Of a stretch of DNA of 46,429 nucleotides, positions 32,956-39,973 are shown in pieces. Under the pieces are notes generated by a model. That model had not been told where the DNA came from. It made no database searches and saw only the letters and a program-made list of their open reading frames with translations. Source of the DNA: a virus. Position numbers and translations under genes: made by a program. The stretch spans positions 1 through 46,429 of IMG/VR virus record IMGVR_UViG_3300042890_002896; one strand, 5' to 3'. Numbering within the stretch: position 1 is the stretch's first letter; every line of letters begins with the position of its first letter.

Positions 32956-33795
32956 ATGTTAAGTTATATCGGAGGTAAGAGTAAAATTGGAAAGTGGATT
33001 GTCCCATTCTATGACAAAAATATGGAAACTTACGTAGAAACATTTGGAGGAATGTTTTGGTGTTTCTTTAATATGGACCTAAGTCAGTTCCCCAATCTAA
33101 AGAAAGTTGTTTACAATGACTTTAACCCGTTAAATTATAATCTCTTCCAATGTATTCAAAACCCTGAAAGATTATTGGAATCGATTAATGAGATTCCTTG
33201 TCAACAATTTGGTGAAGAGGTAACACCATCAATTTACAAAGAACAATTTGTAAGGTTTCAGGCTGAAATATTTGCTGAGAATTTCAGCGTAGAACCTGGT
33301 AATTATGATGTTGCCGCTAAATATGCGTATGTTTTAACACAAGTGTTCTCAGGATCTAAACCTGAAAAAAGTTCTTTCATTGACTTAAAAGGTAAATACA
33401 AATCTAAATACTTAACATTCAGAGATAAGTTAATGAAACCTGATTGGGTTGAACATTTTATAAAGATAACTCACGTTGAGAATATGGATTTTGCTGAGGT
33501 TATTGAAAAATACGATTCACCAACAACTTACTTCTATGTGGATCCACCTTATTGGAAGACTGAGAACTATTATTCTAACCACGATTTTGATAGAGAAGAT
33601 CACGAAAGACTTTCAAAATCATTAATAAATATGGAAGGTAAGTTCAGTTTATCTTATTATGATTTTGATATTTTACACGAATGGTTTCCTGAGGATCAGT
33701 ACAAATGGGAGAAAAAAGAATTTGCTAAAGCGGCGGCAGCAAAGAAAGGAACAAAACAAAACATGGGTGAGGAATTATTAATAATGAATTACTAA
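32956..33795 (+). CDS. DNA adenine methyltransferase (D12 class, Dam-like)
   Basis: A 279-residue protein counted from the ATG at 32956; the frame continues upstream only through a TTG that overlaps the promoter. YIGGKSKIGKW at 4-14 is the FxGxK-type S-adenosylmethionine-binding motif and DPPY at 196-199 is the catalytic motif IV. The order fits the alpha/D12 class that methylates N6 of adenine, often at GATC. In a phage it would protect DNA from host restriction or from its own nucleases. The gene has its own host-type promoter, so expression is probably early. Target sequence is not known. Confidence 0.85.
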   Translation: MLSYIGGKSKIGKWIVPFYDKNMETYVETFGGMFWCFFNMDLSQFPNLKKVVYNDFNPLNYNLFQCIQNPERLLESINEIPCQQFGEEVTPSIYKEQFVRFQAEIFAENFSVEPGNYDVAAKYAYVLTQVFSGSKPEKSSFIDLKGKYKSKYLTFRDKLMKPDWVEHFIKITHVENMDFAEVIEKYDSPTTYFYVDPPYWKTENYYSNHDFDREDHERLSKSLINMEGKFSLSYYDFDILHEWFPEDQYKWEKKEFAKAAAAKKGTKQNMGEELLIMNY

Positions 33796-33837
33796 TTATT
33801 TTTTACACTATTGGAATATTTATAATAAAACTTTACT

Positions 33838-35727
33838 ATGGAATTACTTAAGGTATTATCAACTGTCATTAAAGAAAACACAAACGGTAAACGTCTTGTG
33901 GGTGAAGCAATGGCTGAAAAGGTTGTTAAATTTTTAATTGACAAATACAAACCTACCACTAAAGATACGGAAGAACAAATCACTGCGGTTATTAACGCAT
34001 TTGATAAATATAAAAGTGGTTTACCACAAGATCAGAGAGACATCACTAAATTAAGTTATAGTGTTGTTAAAAATATTGTTTTATCCAAAGAGATTAAAAA
34101 ACAAGAAAAAGGTATCTTCAAAAAATATATGGAGGCGAATAAAGGATCCGACAAAAATGCAGTTAAATTGGCATTACGTAAATTCTATGAGTTATTTCCT
34201 ATATTACCTCTTAACCAAAGAGATGTTCTTAAAATGCCTTATTTGAAATTAGTTGAGTTTTTACAGAGTAAGTTTAATACTATGTTGACTGCGGCGGCAC
34301 TTAAGAAATTTAAGGAAGATGGTGCTAATGTAACACCCGAACAATTAATATATTATATATCAACATACTTAGATCTATACCATAGATTACCGGCTAATTT
34401 ACCACCATTATTGTTTATGAGTTTTGATGAACTTGAGCATACGTTAGATGGTATGGGGGATTTAACAGATGATATTAAAGATAAGACCGATGATTATGGG
34501 GATATTGAAACAATATATGACGATGATAACTTATTAATCTTCAAACCAAGTGGTAAAGAACAATGTATTAAATTGGCGAATGGAAGAAGTTGGTGTATTT
34601 CTAAATCAGGTGGTGGTAATATGTATTACAACTATCGTTTGGGTCATAATTTAACGATCTATTATGTTATCGATAAAGACAAACCATTTGGAGATCTTAA
34701 CTATGCGGTTGTTATCTTAGTTGAGCCTTATGGTGGTAAGAGAATTGCCGATGGACAAAATATGTCTGGTGGATATTCAGGACACAAGAGAGAAGCTTGG
34801 TCCACGATTGTGAGTAAAGTTCCAAAACTACAAGGTAAAGAAGATTTGTTTGTTGCAGATCCATTGAGTACAGAAGAACAAAGAGAAATGAATAACTTTA
34901 AAAACACTTCTATTAACAAAGATGCGATTAAAGAACTTGGTAGTGAACAAGCGGCTGAAATGTGGCTTGAGATTGCAAGTCCTGATTTAACGTATAGAAG
35001 TAATGGTAATGATATATATAGTAATTTCACGGAAAATCTTAAACATAAATACTTAGGTTTGGGAATGGACTTGACTGCGGATATGATCAATAATTCTGAA
35101 CCTAGTGTATTGAAATATTATGCGGCAAGAAAATTACAAGGGTTAATGTCAAAAAGTTTAGGTCAATTGAATGACACTGATATTGCATTCATCAATAGTC
35201 CTATAATGAGGGAGAATAAGAAAAAATTAAGAGAAAAATTCTCAGGTCAATTAGGTGGGGTTAGTAGTAGTGGTTATGTTGGTTTAGAGTATCCAAAAGA
35301 TGACAACTCTAAGTATGTTGCATTATTTGGATTTGATGATTTCTTTGAACACATTCCAACCAACACAACTATGATCCAAATGGAAAATACGAGTAAAAGT
35401 ACAATTGCCTTGGATATACCGGCAAGTATTGGTAAATTAACCGAATTAAAAACATTGATTATTGATAATATGGTTAAATCAATCCCTGAAAGTATTGGAA
35501 ATTGTACCAAATTGAAATTTATAAACTTACCTAACAATCCACAATTAGAAAGTATTCCTGAAGCGTTTGGTGAATTATACTGTTTGAACTTCTTCTCAAC
35601 TGAAAACTCAAACCCTAGTATGAGAATACCTAAAAAATTAGAAGAATATATGACAGAAGATGAAGGATTTTGGTTTATTAATTTCCCTCCTGAATTGAAA
35701 AAACATTGTGGACCTATAAGATCTTAA
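33838..35727 (+). CDS. Large protein: tag, unknown W-C domain and C-terminal leucine-rich repeats
   Basis: A 629-residue protein. It begins MELLKVLSTVIKE, similar to the capsid-targeting-like starts of other proteins here. Residues about 15-200 are helical, with a repeated LP-x-[ND]-QRD motif (two copies). Residues about 230-330 hold a domain centred on RSWCIS (Trp252-Cys253) and an extended aromatic strand pattern (LTIYYVIDKDKPFG, then YAVVILVEP). The same arrangement appears, to my recollection, in uncharacterised proteins of other large phages. Residues about 520-600 are leucine-rich repeats (SIGKLTELKTLII, then SIGNCTKLKFINLPNN). An injected or virion-internal protein is plausible; function unknown. 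Confidence 0.6.
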   Translation: MELLKVLSTVIKENTNGKRLVGEAMAEKVVKFLIDKYKPTTKDTEEQITAVINAFDKYKSGLPQDQRDITKLSYSVVKNIVLSKEIKKQEKGIFKKYMEANKGSDKNAVKLALRKFYELFPILPLNQRDVLKMPYLKLVEFLQSKFNTMLTAAALKKFKEDGANVTPEQLIYYISTYLDLYHRLPANLPPLLFMSFDELEHTLDGMGDLTDDIKDKTDDYGDIETIYDDDNLLIFKPSGKEQCIKLANGRSWCISKSGGGNMYYNYRLGHNLTIYYVIDKDKPFGDLNYAVVILVEPYGGKRIADGQNMSGGYSGHKREAWSTIVSKVPKLQGKEDLFVADPLSTEEQREMNNFKNTSINKDAIKELGSEQAAEMWLEIASPDLTYRSNGNDIYSNFTENLKHKYLGLGMDLTADMINNSEPSVLKYYAARKLQGLMSKSLGQLNDTDIAFINSPIMRENKKKLREKFSGQLGGVSSSGYVGLEYPKDDNSKYVALFGFDDFFEHIPTNTTMIQMENTSKSTIALDIPASIGKLTELKTLIIDNMVKSIPESIGNCTKLKFINLPNNPQLESIPEAFGELYCLNFFSTENSNPSMRIPKKLEEYMTEDEGFWFINFPPELKKHCGPIRS

Positions 35728-35729
35728 TA

Positions 35730-36023
35730 ATGAACGTAGACATAGAAATTTATATAAGTCAGCTAATACTCTTCTTTGAAAAAAACCCAGGTGACTTTAT
35801 GGATCTTGTTGGTGAAGTACAAAAAGAAGAGTTCTTTCAGAAATTGAAAGAAAAATCTATTGAGAACCATAGTAAGGGTGAGGACTTTATATTAACCAAA
35901 CAACAAATTATTGATGTTGTGGTTGACCTAAAAGCGCCTGAATTGAACCAAAAGTTACTTTATGCGAATAAAGTGGAAGGGTTTATCCAAAAAACTAAAT
36001 TTGGTGACATCATATTAAATTAA
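35730..36023 (+). CDS. Small conserved-looking protein
   Basis: A 97-residue protein counted from the ATG at 35730, three bases after the large LRR gene stops. It is helical and charged (YISQLILFFEKNPGDFMDLVG, trimmed here to its first helix; then FFQKLKEKSIENHSKGED). The motif ILTKQQIIDVVVDL looks like the helix-turn of a small binding protein. No family is recognised. It is last in its transcript before promoter P5. Confidence 0.55.
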   Translation: MNVDIEIYISQLILFFEKNPGDFMDLVGEVQKEEFFQKLKEKSIENHSKGEDFILTKQQIIDVVVDLKAPELNQKLLYANKVEGFIQKTKFGDIILN

Positions 36024-36039
36024 TTTTTTTATGTAAAGG

Positions 36040-36070
36040 CTTGTGGAATTAAAAAATTTGACTACCTTTG
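36040..36070 (+). promoter_or_regulatory. Bacteroidota-type promoter P5
   Basis: CTTG at 36040-36043 and TACCTTTG at 36063-36070 with a 19-base spacer. The TTTGTA ending is common to all five promoters found. Transcription would start near 36076, about 20 bases before the DUF932 ATG at 36096. Confidence 0.75.
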
Positions 36071-36095
36071 TAATGTACTAAAAAAAACTAATTAT

Positions 36096-36851
36096 ATGAT
36101 CTATACTCCAGAATTAATCAAGTCAACGGCACCATCTATCTTCGCAACATCTCCATCGTCAAAATTGACAAACAAATATGAGTTTGTCCCTACGGACAAG
36201 ATCATGGAGTTCTTCGATAGAGAAGGGTGGGAAATTTCATCAGTAAAACAAAATGGTAGAGGGATTCACGCCCTACACGAAGTAAAGTTCCGTAATGGAC
36301 AACTTCCATCGGTTGGTGATACTTTGGTTGAAGCAATCATCAAAAACTCCCACAATGGGATGTCAGCATTTTCAATGAGTGCAGGTCTTCACAGATTGGT
36401 ATGTAGTAACGGTTTGACTGTCCCTACATCAGTAGCGGACCAATTCCGAATCCGTCACAAAGATTTCCAACTTGATGACGTTAAAATGTTAACTGAGAGT
36501 TTCGCAAAGAAACTACCAATGATCCAACACTCTGTTGGACGAATGATGGAACGTGAACTTACTATGGATGAGAAAGTGGAGTTTGTTCAAAAAGCATCTA
36601 AACTTAGATGGGCAACAGGTTCAGTACCATCAACACTTGATTTGGTTGACTTGTTAACACCTAATCGTAAGGAAGATGAAGGAGACGACCTTTGGAAAAT
36701 CTTCAACGTAGTACAAGAGAAATTTGTACGAGGTGGGGTTGAGTACAAATCACAAAGTGGTCGTAAGACAGGATTGAGAGGTTTGAAAAACATTATGGCG
36801 GTAAACGCAATAAACACAAAACTTTGGGAGACTGCTGAGTCAATGATCTAA
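36096..36851 (+). CDS. DUF932 family protein
   Basis: A 251-residue protein with the features of the DUF932 phage/plasmid-like family: an N-terminal segment with KYEFVPTDKIMEFFDREGW, a central ALHEVKFRNGQLPSVGDTLVE element, and the family's marked SFSMSAGLHRLVCSNGLTV-type stretch (here AFSMSAGLHRLVCSNGL). The family is found on phages and plasmids and has no assigned biochemical activity. It forms a single-gene unit with its own promoter (36040) and terminator (36860), so it is probably expressed strongly and early. Codon use is more GC-rich than its neighbours, with more TCC, ATC and TTC. Confidence 0.85.
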   Translation: MIYTPELIKSTAPSIFATSPSSKLTNKYEFVPTDKIMEFFDREGWEISSVKQNGRGIHALHEVKFRNGQLPSVGDTLVEAIIKNSHNGMSAFSMSAGLHRLVCSNGLTVPTSVADQFRIRHKDFQLDDVKMLTESFAKKLPMIQHSVGRMMERELTMDEKVEFVQKASKLRWATGSVPSTLDLVDLLTPNRKEDEGDDLWKIFNVVQEKFVRGGVEYKSQSGRKTGLRGLKNIMAVNAINTKLWETAESMI

Positions 36852-36859
36852 AAGAAACG

Positions 36860-36884
36860 TGGGGTGAACAACCCCACTTTTTTA
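36860..36884 (+). terminator. Intrinsic terminator after DUF932
   Basis: GTGGGGT (36860-36866) pairs perfectly with ACCCCAC (36872-36878) around GAACA and is followed by six T. It closes the single-gene DUF932 unit. Confidence 0.92.
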
Positions 36885-36897
36885 ATTTATAGTTAAT

Positions 36898-37221
36898 ATG
36901 TTTAGACGGGAAAATGATTTTTTGGATATCTTAAAAGAAAGACATGATAAGTTATATGGTATCATTAAGGTTAATAGTACCATAGGTCTAACACCTAAAA
37001 TATTAATAGAAAAGAAATTTGAAATTGAATATTTGGATAGTGTTGAGTTTGAATTTGAACTTAATCACTTAGAATCAATTCTTAAACATAAATCTGGGTT
37101 TTACTTATATTTATCTAAAATGGAGGTCACAGATATATCGTATCAGATGAAAATCTATTATGATATTGACCAATTAAACGAAGTATCATTCTTCATTAAA
37201 AACTTATCAAAAATTAAATAA
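36898..37221 (+). CDS. Unknown 107-residue protein
   Basis: A charged, mixed alpha/beta protein with no recognised motif (DFLDILKERHDKLYGIIK, then LDSVEFEFELNHLESILK). It ends two bases before the thioredoxin start, which suggests joint translation. It is preceded by the DUF932 terminator, so its promoter must be in the 13 bases between or transcription reads through; none is apparent. Possibly a small regulatory or virion protein. Confidence 0.5.
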   Translation: MFRRENDFLDILKERHDKLYGIIKVNSTIGLTPKILIEKKFEIEYLDSVEFEFELNHLESILKHKSGFYLYLSKMEVTDISYQMKIYYDIDQLNEVSFFIKNLSKIK

Positions 37222-37223
37222 AA

Positions 37224-37538
37224 ATGGAAATTACAAGTATTGAACTACAAGAAAAAATTAACTCAGGAGAAAAGGTTATCGTAGAATTTTGGGCTGAATG
37301 GTGTGGTCCGTGTAAAATGATGAAACCTGTATTTGAAAGAGTCTCAAATAATAATACATCAAATGTTGGAATGTATACAATGAATGTGGATCTAAATAGA
37401 GAAGTTGGTGCAACATTAGGTATTAGAAGTATTCCAACAATCAAAGTATTCGAAAATGGTGAGGTTGTTGATACTAGAGTTGGAATGATGAACGAGGGTC
37501 AAATAAACGGGATTCTAACAGAGTTGATCAATGGATAA
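37224..37538 (+). CDS. trxA: Thioredoxin
   Basis: A 104-residue thioredoxin with the active site WCGPCK (Cys27, Cys30), the cis-proline in RSIPTIKVF (about 71-79), and the final Gly-rich turn. It reduces disulphides, and in T7-like systems it serves as a polymerase processivity factor. In T4 relatives it supplies electrons for ribonucleotide reductase. The next gene is a glutaredoxin overlapping by eight bases, so a redox pair supporting nucleotide synthesis is the most likely role. Ribonucleotide reductase is not in the window. Confidence 0.9.
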   Translation: MEITSIELQEKINSGEKVIVEFWAEWCGPCKMMKPVFERVSNNNTSNVGMYTMNVDLNREVGATLGIRSIPTIKVFENGEVVDTRVGMMNEGQINGILTELING

Positions 37539-37818
37539 GTTAGCAATCATATTTTCAATGAAATCATGTGGTCATTGTAAAGTACTTAAGGAAATGTTAG
37601 ATAAAGAAGACATACCTTATGTTGATAGAGATATTGACGAACATAGTGATGAATACGATATGTTTGTTTCAATAACTAAGAATGAATATGTTCCGGCATT
37701 TATGTTAATTGAATCACCAGGACAAGAAAATTCTAAAACTGAATTATACGCACCTGAACGAGATTTTAATGAACTTGATGAAGGAGTAACAATCATCAAA
37801 GAGTTTTACGAAAGATAA
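37531..37818 (+). CDS. Glutaredoxin
   Basis: A 95-residue protein with the start MDKLAIIFSMKSCGHCK and the redox motif CGHC (Cys13, Cys16), followed by the usual acidic IPYVDRDIDEH strand. The cis-proline is in EYVPAFML, where the usual T/V-P is present. It probably works with the preceding thioredoxin as an electron donor for a ribonucleotide reductase. CGHC is less common than CPYC in glutaredoxins, but occurs in phage and NrdH-like forms. It is closed by a bidirectional terminator. Confidence 0.82.
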   Translation: MDKLAIIFSMKSCGHCKVLKEMLDKEDIPYVDRDIDEHSDEYDMFVSITKNEYVPAFMLIESPGQENSKTELYAPERDFNELDEGVTIIKEFYER

Positions 37819-37822
37819 TTAA

Positions 37823-37853
37823 AAACCCCACCTTATCAGTGGGGTTTCTTTTT
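37823..37853. terminator. Bidirectional intrinsic terminator
   Basis: AAACCCCAC (37823-37831) pairs perfectly with GTGGGGTTT (37839-37847) around a 7-base loop. A T-rich stretch to 37853 follows on the plus strand and TTTTTAATT on the minus strand. It separates the convergent glutaredoxin and the minus-strand gene that ends at 37852. Confidence 0.9.
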
Positions 37854-38541
37854 AGAATATAATCACATCTTCCAATCTGTCCTGAACCAAGTATGGTTTT
37901 TCTCCCTCAGGATCCAATATGTCTTGGGTAAGGTCATAAGACTCCATTCTATTAGAGAAGTCCTCTAAATCGAAGTCAAACACATCTAAAATTAATGATT
38001 TGATTGTTTTGGTATTGTACATTGAGTTAACAATAATATTAATATCTATCTCATCATCTACTTTAGGTAAGAAATGGATATACATACTATCCGATCCTAT
38101 TGTTGATGAAATTTGGTTAAGTATATAATGTGAGTAGTAAGCCATAGATCTACCTGTACGTAAACTATATCCATAAGGAAACTCAGAACTAATTGAGATT
38201 TCATTAAATGATTCATCTTCTTCTACAAATACTTTTTTGTTGGTACTAACTAAACCCTTCTCAATGGGGAATATCTCAACTCCGTATTTAATTATATTAA
38301 TGATATTAAAATGTTCTAAACCTAATGATTTAAGTATAACCTTATAGGTCTCATTGAATTCGTTTTTTAACTCATCAATGTTAAGTTCTATTTCGCTTGT
38401 GGTCTGACCATTTACGACCATGAATACATCACAATCTGTTATTTGTATTATTGATCTTTCTTTTGGGTCAATTTTAGACACAATGAAATCGGCAAATAAA
38501 TTTACTATGCCTCGTCTTGAATTTTTATTGATTAATCTCAT
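37852..38541 (-). CDS. Unknown 229-residue protein, probable two-domain alpha/beta
   Basis: The N-terminal part has alternating strands and helices (SIIQITDCDVFMVVNGQT, then ELNIDELKNEF). A middle segment SEFPYGYSLRTGRSMAYYSHY contains a distinctive GRSMAYY motif. The C-terminus is acidic (VFDFDLEDFS, then DRLEDVIIF). The pattern slightly recalls S-adenosylmethionine synthetase-like folds, but catalytic motifs are not visible, so I leave it as unknown. It is the last of a three-gene minus-strand run (37852-39891). Confidence 0.5.
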   Translation of the reverse strand: MRLINKNSRRGIVNLFADFIVSKIDPKERSIIQITDCDVFMVVNGQTTSEIELNIDELKNEFNETYKVILKSLGLEHFNIINIIKYGVEIFPIEKGLVSTNKKVFVEEDESFNEISISSEFPYGYSLRTGRSMAYYSHYILNQISSTIGSDSMYIHFLPKVDDEIDINIIVNSMYNTKTIKSLILDVFDFDLEDFSNRMESYDLTQDILDPEGEKPYLVQDRLEDVIIF

Positions 38542-38592
38542 ATCTTTTTTTGTAATGAATATGAGTTTTAAATGGATATATAAATAGTTGAC

Positions 38593-39687
38593 TTAAATAT
38601 AGTCTCCGAATATATCATTTATATCTTTGTTGACTAAAGTATAATCCGGATAGTCAGGTATTCTAAAGTCTAACCAATCATATTCACCATCATCCATTAG
38701 TTGTTTCATCATACCGGTATAACTACCTTGGTAATCTAATTTATCTTCGTTATATTCACTACCCAAACGATTGGAAAGAAATTTTTCAACATCACGTTTG
38801 AAGTCAAGTATTTTAACATATTGTAACCATTTAGTTTTTTCACCTGATTGGATTTGTTCGTCAATTACCCTACCAACAAAGTGTCTACTCAATTCTGACC
38901 AAATTAAACCATATAATTCACTTTGATATGCTCCATTATATGCATTACTATGAATACTATATAATTCACTTTTTAAGTCGGATAAATCGTCACCAAGAAG
39001 TTGATTCATGGCATCTTCATCCTTTATTAATTCATCTAAATCTTCTTCTTTGATTATGAAATAACCTTCAGTTCCTTGTTCTTCAGACAAACCCTCAAAA
39101 AAATCTGAATCATATTTATCTAATGAAAACTCAACATTTCCAATTTCTCTGAATATATAATTTCTTAATTTTATAACATTTTCAACATCTAATTCATCGA
39201 TAACATCTCTATATACATCATTAGTTGAATCGTAAAAATCTTCATAGTAATCTTCACCTAATACAAGTTTTGCAACATCTTTTGCCGTGGTATCACGACC
39301 ACTATCATTGAATAGTTCGGCAAGTTCTGTACGGTCTCTTAAGAATAGGTAATAACCATCTGATCTTCTCTCAACATCAGTTAAAAGGTTTCCGGTTAAC
39401 CACTCTAACCAAGGCTCAGGATCCGATTGTATTTTATATAAAAGAAAATCATTCTCAAGAACTTCTGGTATGGATTTATATTCAAAGTTATCCAAAAGTT
39501 TTGTTTTAACTAAAAAATCAAATGAGGGTACGTTATTGTAAGGTATGTTGGACAAGTCTAACTCATCGATTAAACCCTTTCTAAGTATAAAACTTAAAAA
39601 TACTTCAATCTTATTATTGAATATTTTGGAAATTGCTTGCCAATTACCATCGTTAAATTCTTCTATTATTTCTTCAATATCATTCAT
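38593..39687 (-). CDS. Large acidic protein of unknown function
   Basis: A 364-residue acidic protein (many Asp/Glu, few basic residues) with a predominantly helical profile. Recurrent Asp-Tyr/Phe motifs such as GEDYYEDFYDS, SDFFEGLSEE and GDDLSDLKSEL are seen. No zinc, nucleotide or membrane motif is recognised. Such acidic, aromatic proteins can mimic DNA or bind basic partners; that is inference from composition. It has a near-twin in composition downstream on the plus strand (39974-41509), also acidic, which suggests both act in the same compartment or complex. Confidence 0.5.
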   Translation of the reverse strand: MNDIEEIIEEFNDGNWQAISKIFNNKIEVFLSFILRKGLIDELDLSNIPYNNVPSFDFLVKTKLLDNFEYKSIPEVLENDFLLYKIQSDPEPWLEWLTGNLLTDVERRSDGYYLFLRDRTELAELFNDSGRDTTAKDVAKLVLGEDYYEDFYDSTNDVYRDVIDELDVENVIKLRNYIFREIGNVEFSLDKYDSDFFEGLSEEQGTEGYFIIKEEDLDELIKDEDAMNQLLGDDLSDLKSELYSIHSNAYNGAYQSELYGLIWSELSRHFVGRVIDEQIQSGEKTKWLQYVKILDFKRDVEKFLSNRLGSEYNEDKLDYQGSYTGMMKQLMDDGEYDWLDFRIPDYPDYTLVNKDINDIFGDYI

Positions 39688-39700
39688 ACCTTATAAATAT

Positions 39701-39728
39701 AAAAAAAGGTGGAAAATATTTCCCACCT
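39701..39728 (-). terminator. Intrinsic terminator (minus strand)
   Basis: Read on the minus strand, AGGTGGGAA pairs with TTTCCACCT (one G-U) over a short loop and is followed by seven T (39701-39707 on the plus strand are A). It lies between the small Cys-rich gene and the acidic gene, so most minus-strand transcripts should end here. Confidence 0.75.
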
Positions 39729-39750
39729 CAACTTTTTAACCAATCACCGA

Positions 39751-39891
39751 TTACTTTTTGTTGTAATACTTCTCAACAATTTTCTTTACCGACTCTTGAA
39801 CCGTAGATTGATTCGCCGCTGGTTGTTTAGGAGCTTGTTGAGGTGCCTGAGCAGGTTGTTGATTTGCTTTATTTTTACATCCGCATCCCAT
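39751..39891 (-). CDS. 46-residue Cys-rich, Pro/Gln-rich microprotein
   Basis: A short minus-strand frame with the start MGCGCKNKAN, a Gln/Pro/Ala linker (QQAPKQPAANQ), and a C-terminal helix (VQESVKKIVEKYYNKK). Cys-Gly-Cys near the N-terminus plus a charged helical tail is a layout I associate with very small proteins of Bacteroidota phages. It is followed by a good terminator, which supports it being a transcribed gene. Function unknown; the two Cys may bind metal or be lipid-modified. Confidence 0.7.
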   Translation of the reverse strand: MGCGCKNKANQQPAQAPQQAPKQPAANQSTVQESVKKIVEKYYNKK

Positions 39892-39973
39892 AATATTTGT
39901 TTTACTAGGTTTATTTAATTATAAATATCAGATAGGACTCATATTTTGTAAACCATTAAATATTTATTGTAAT

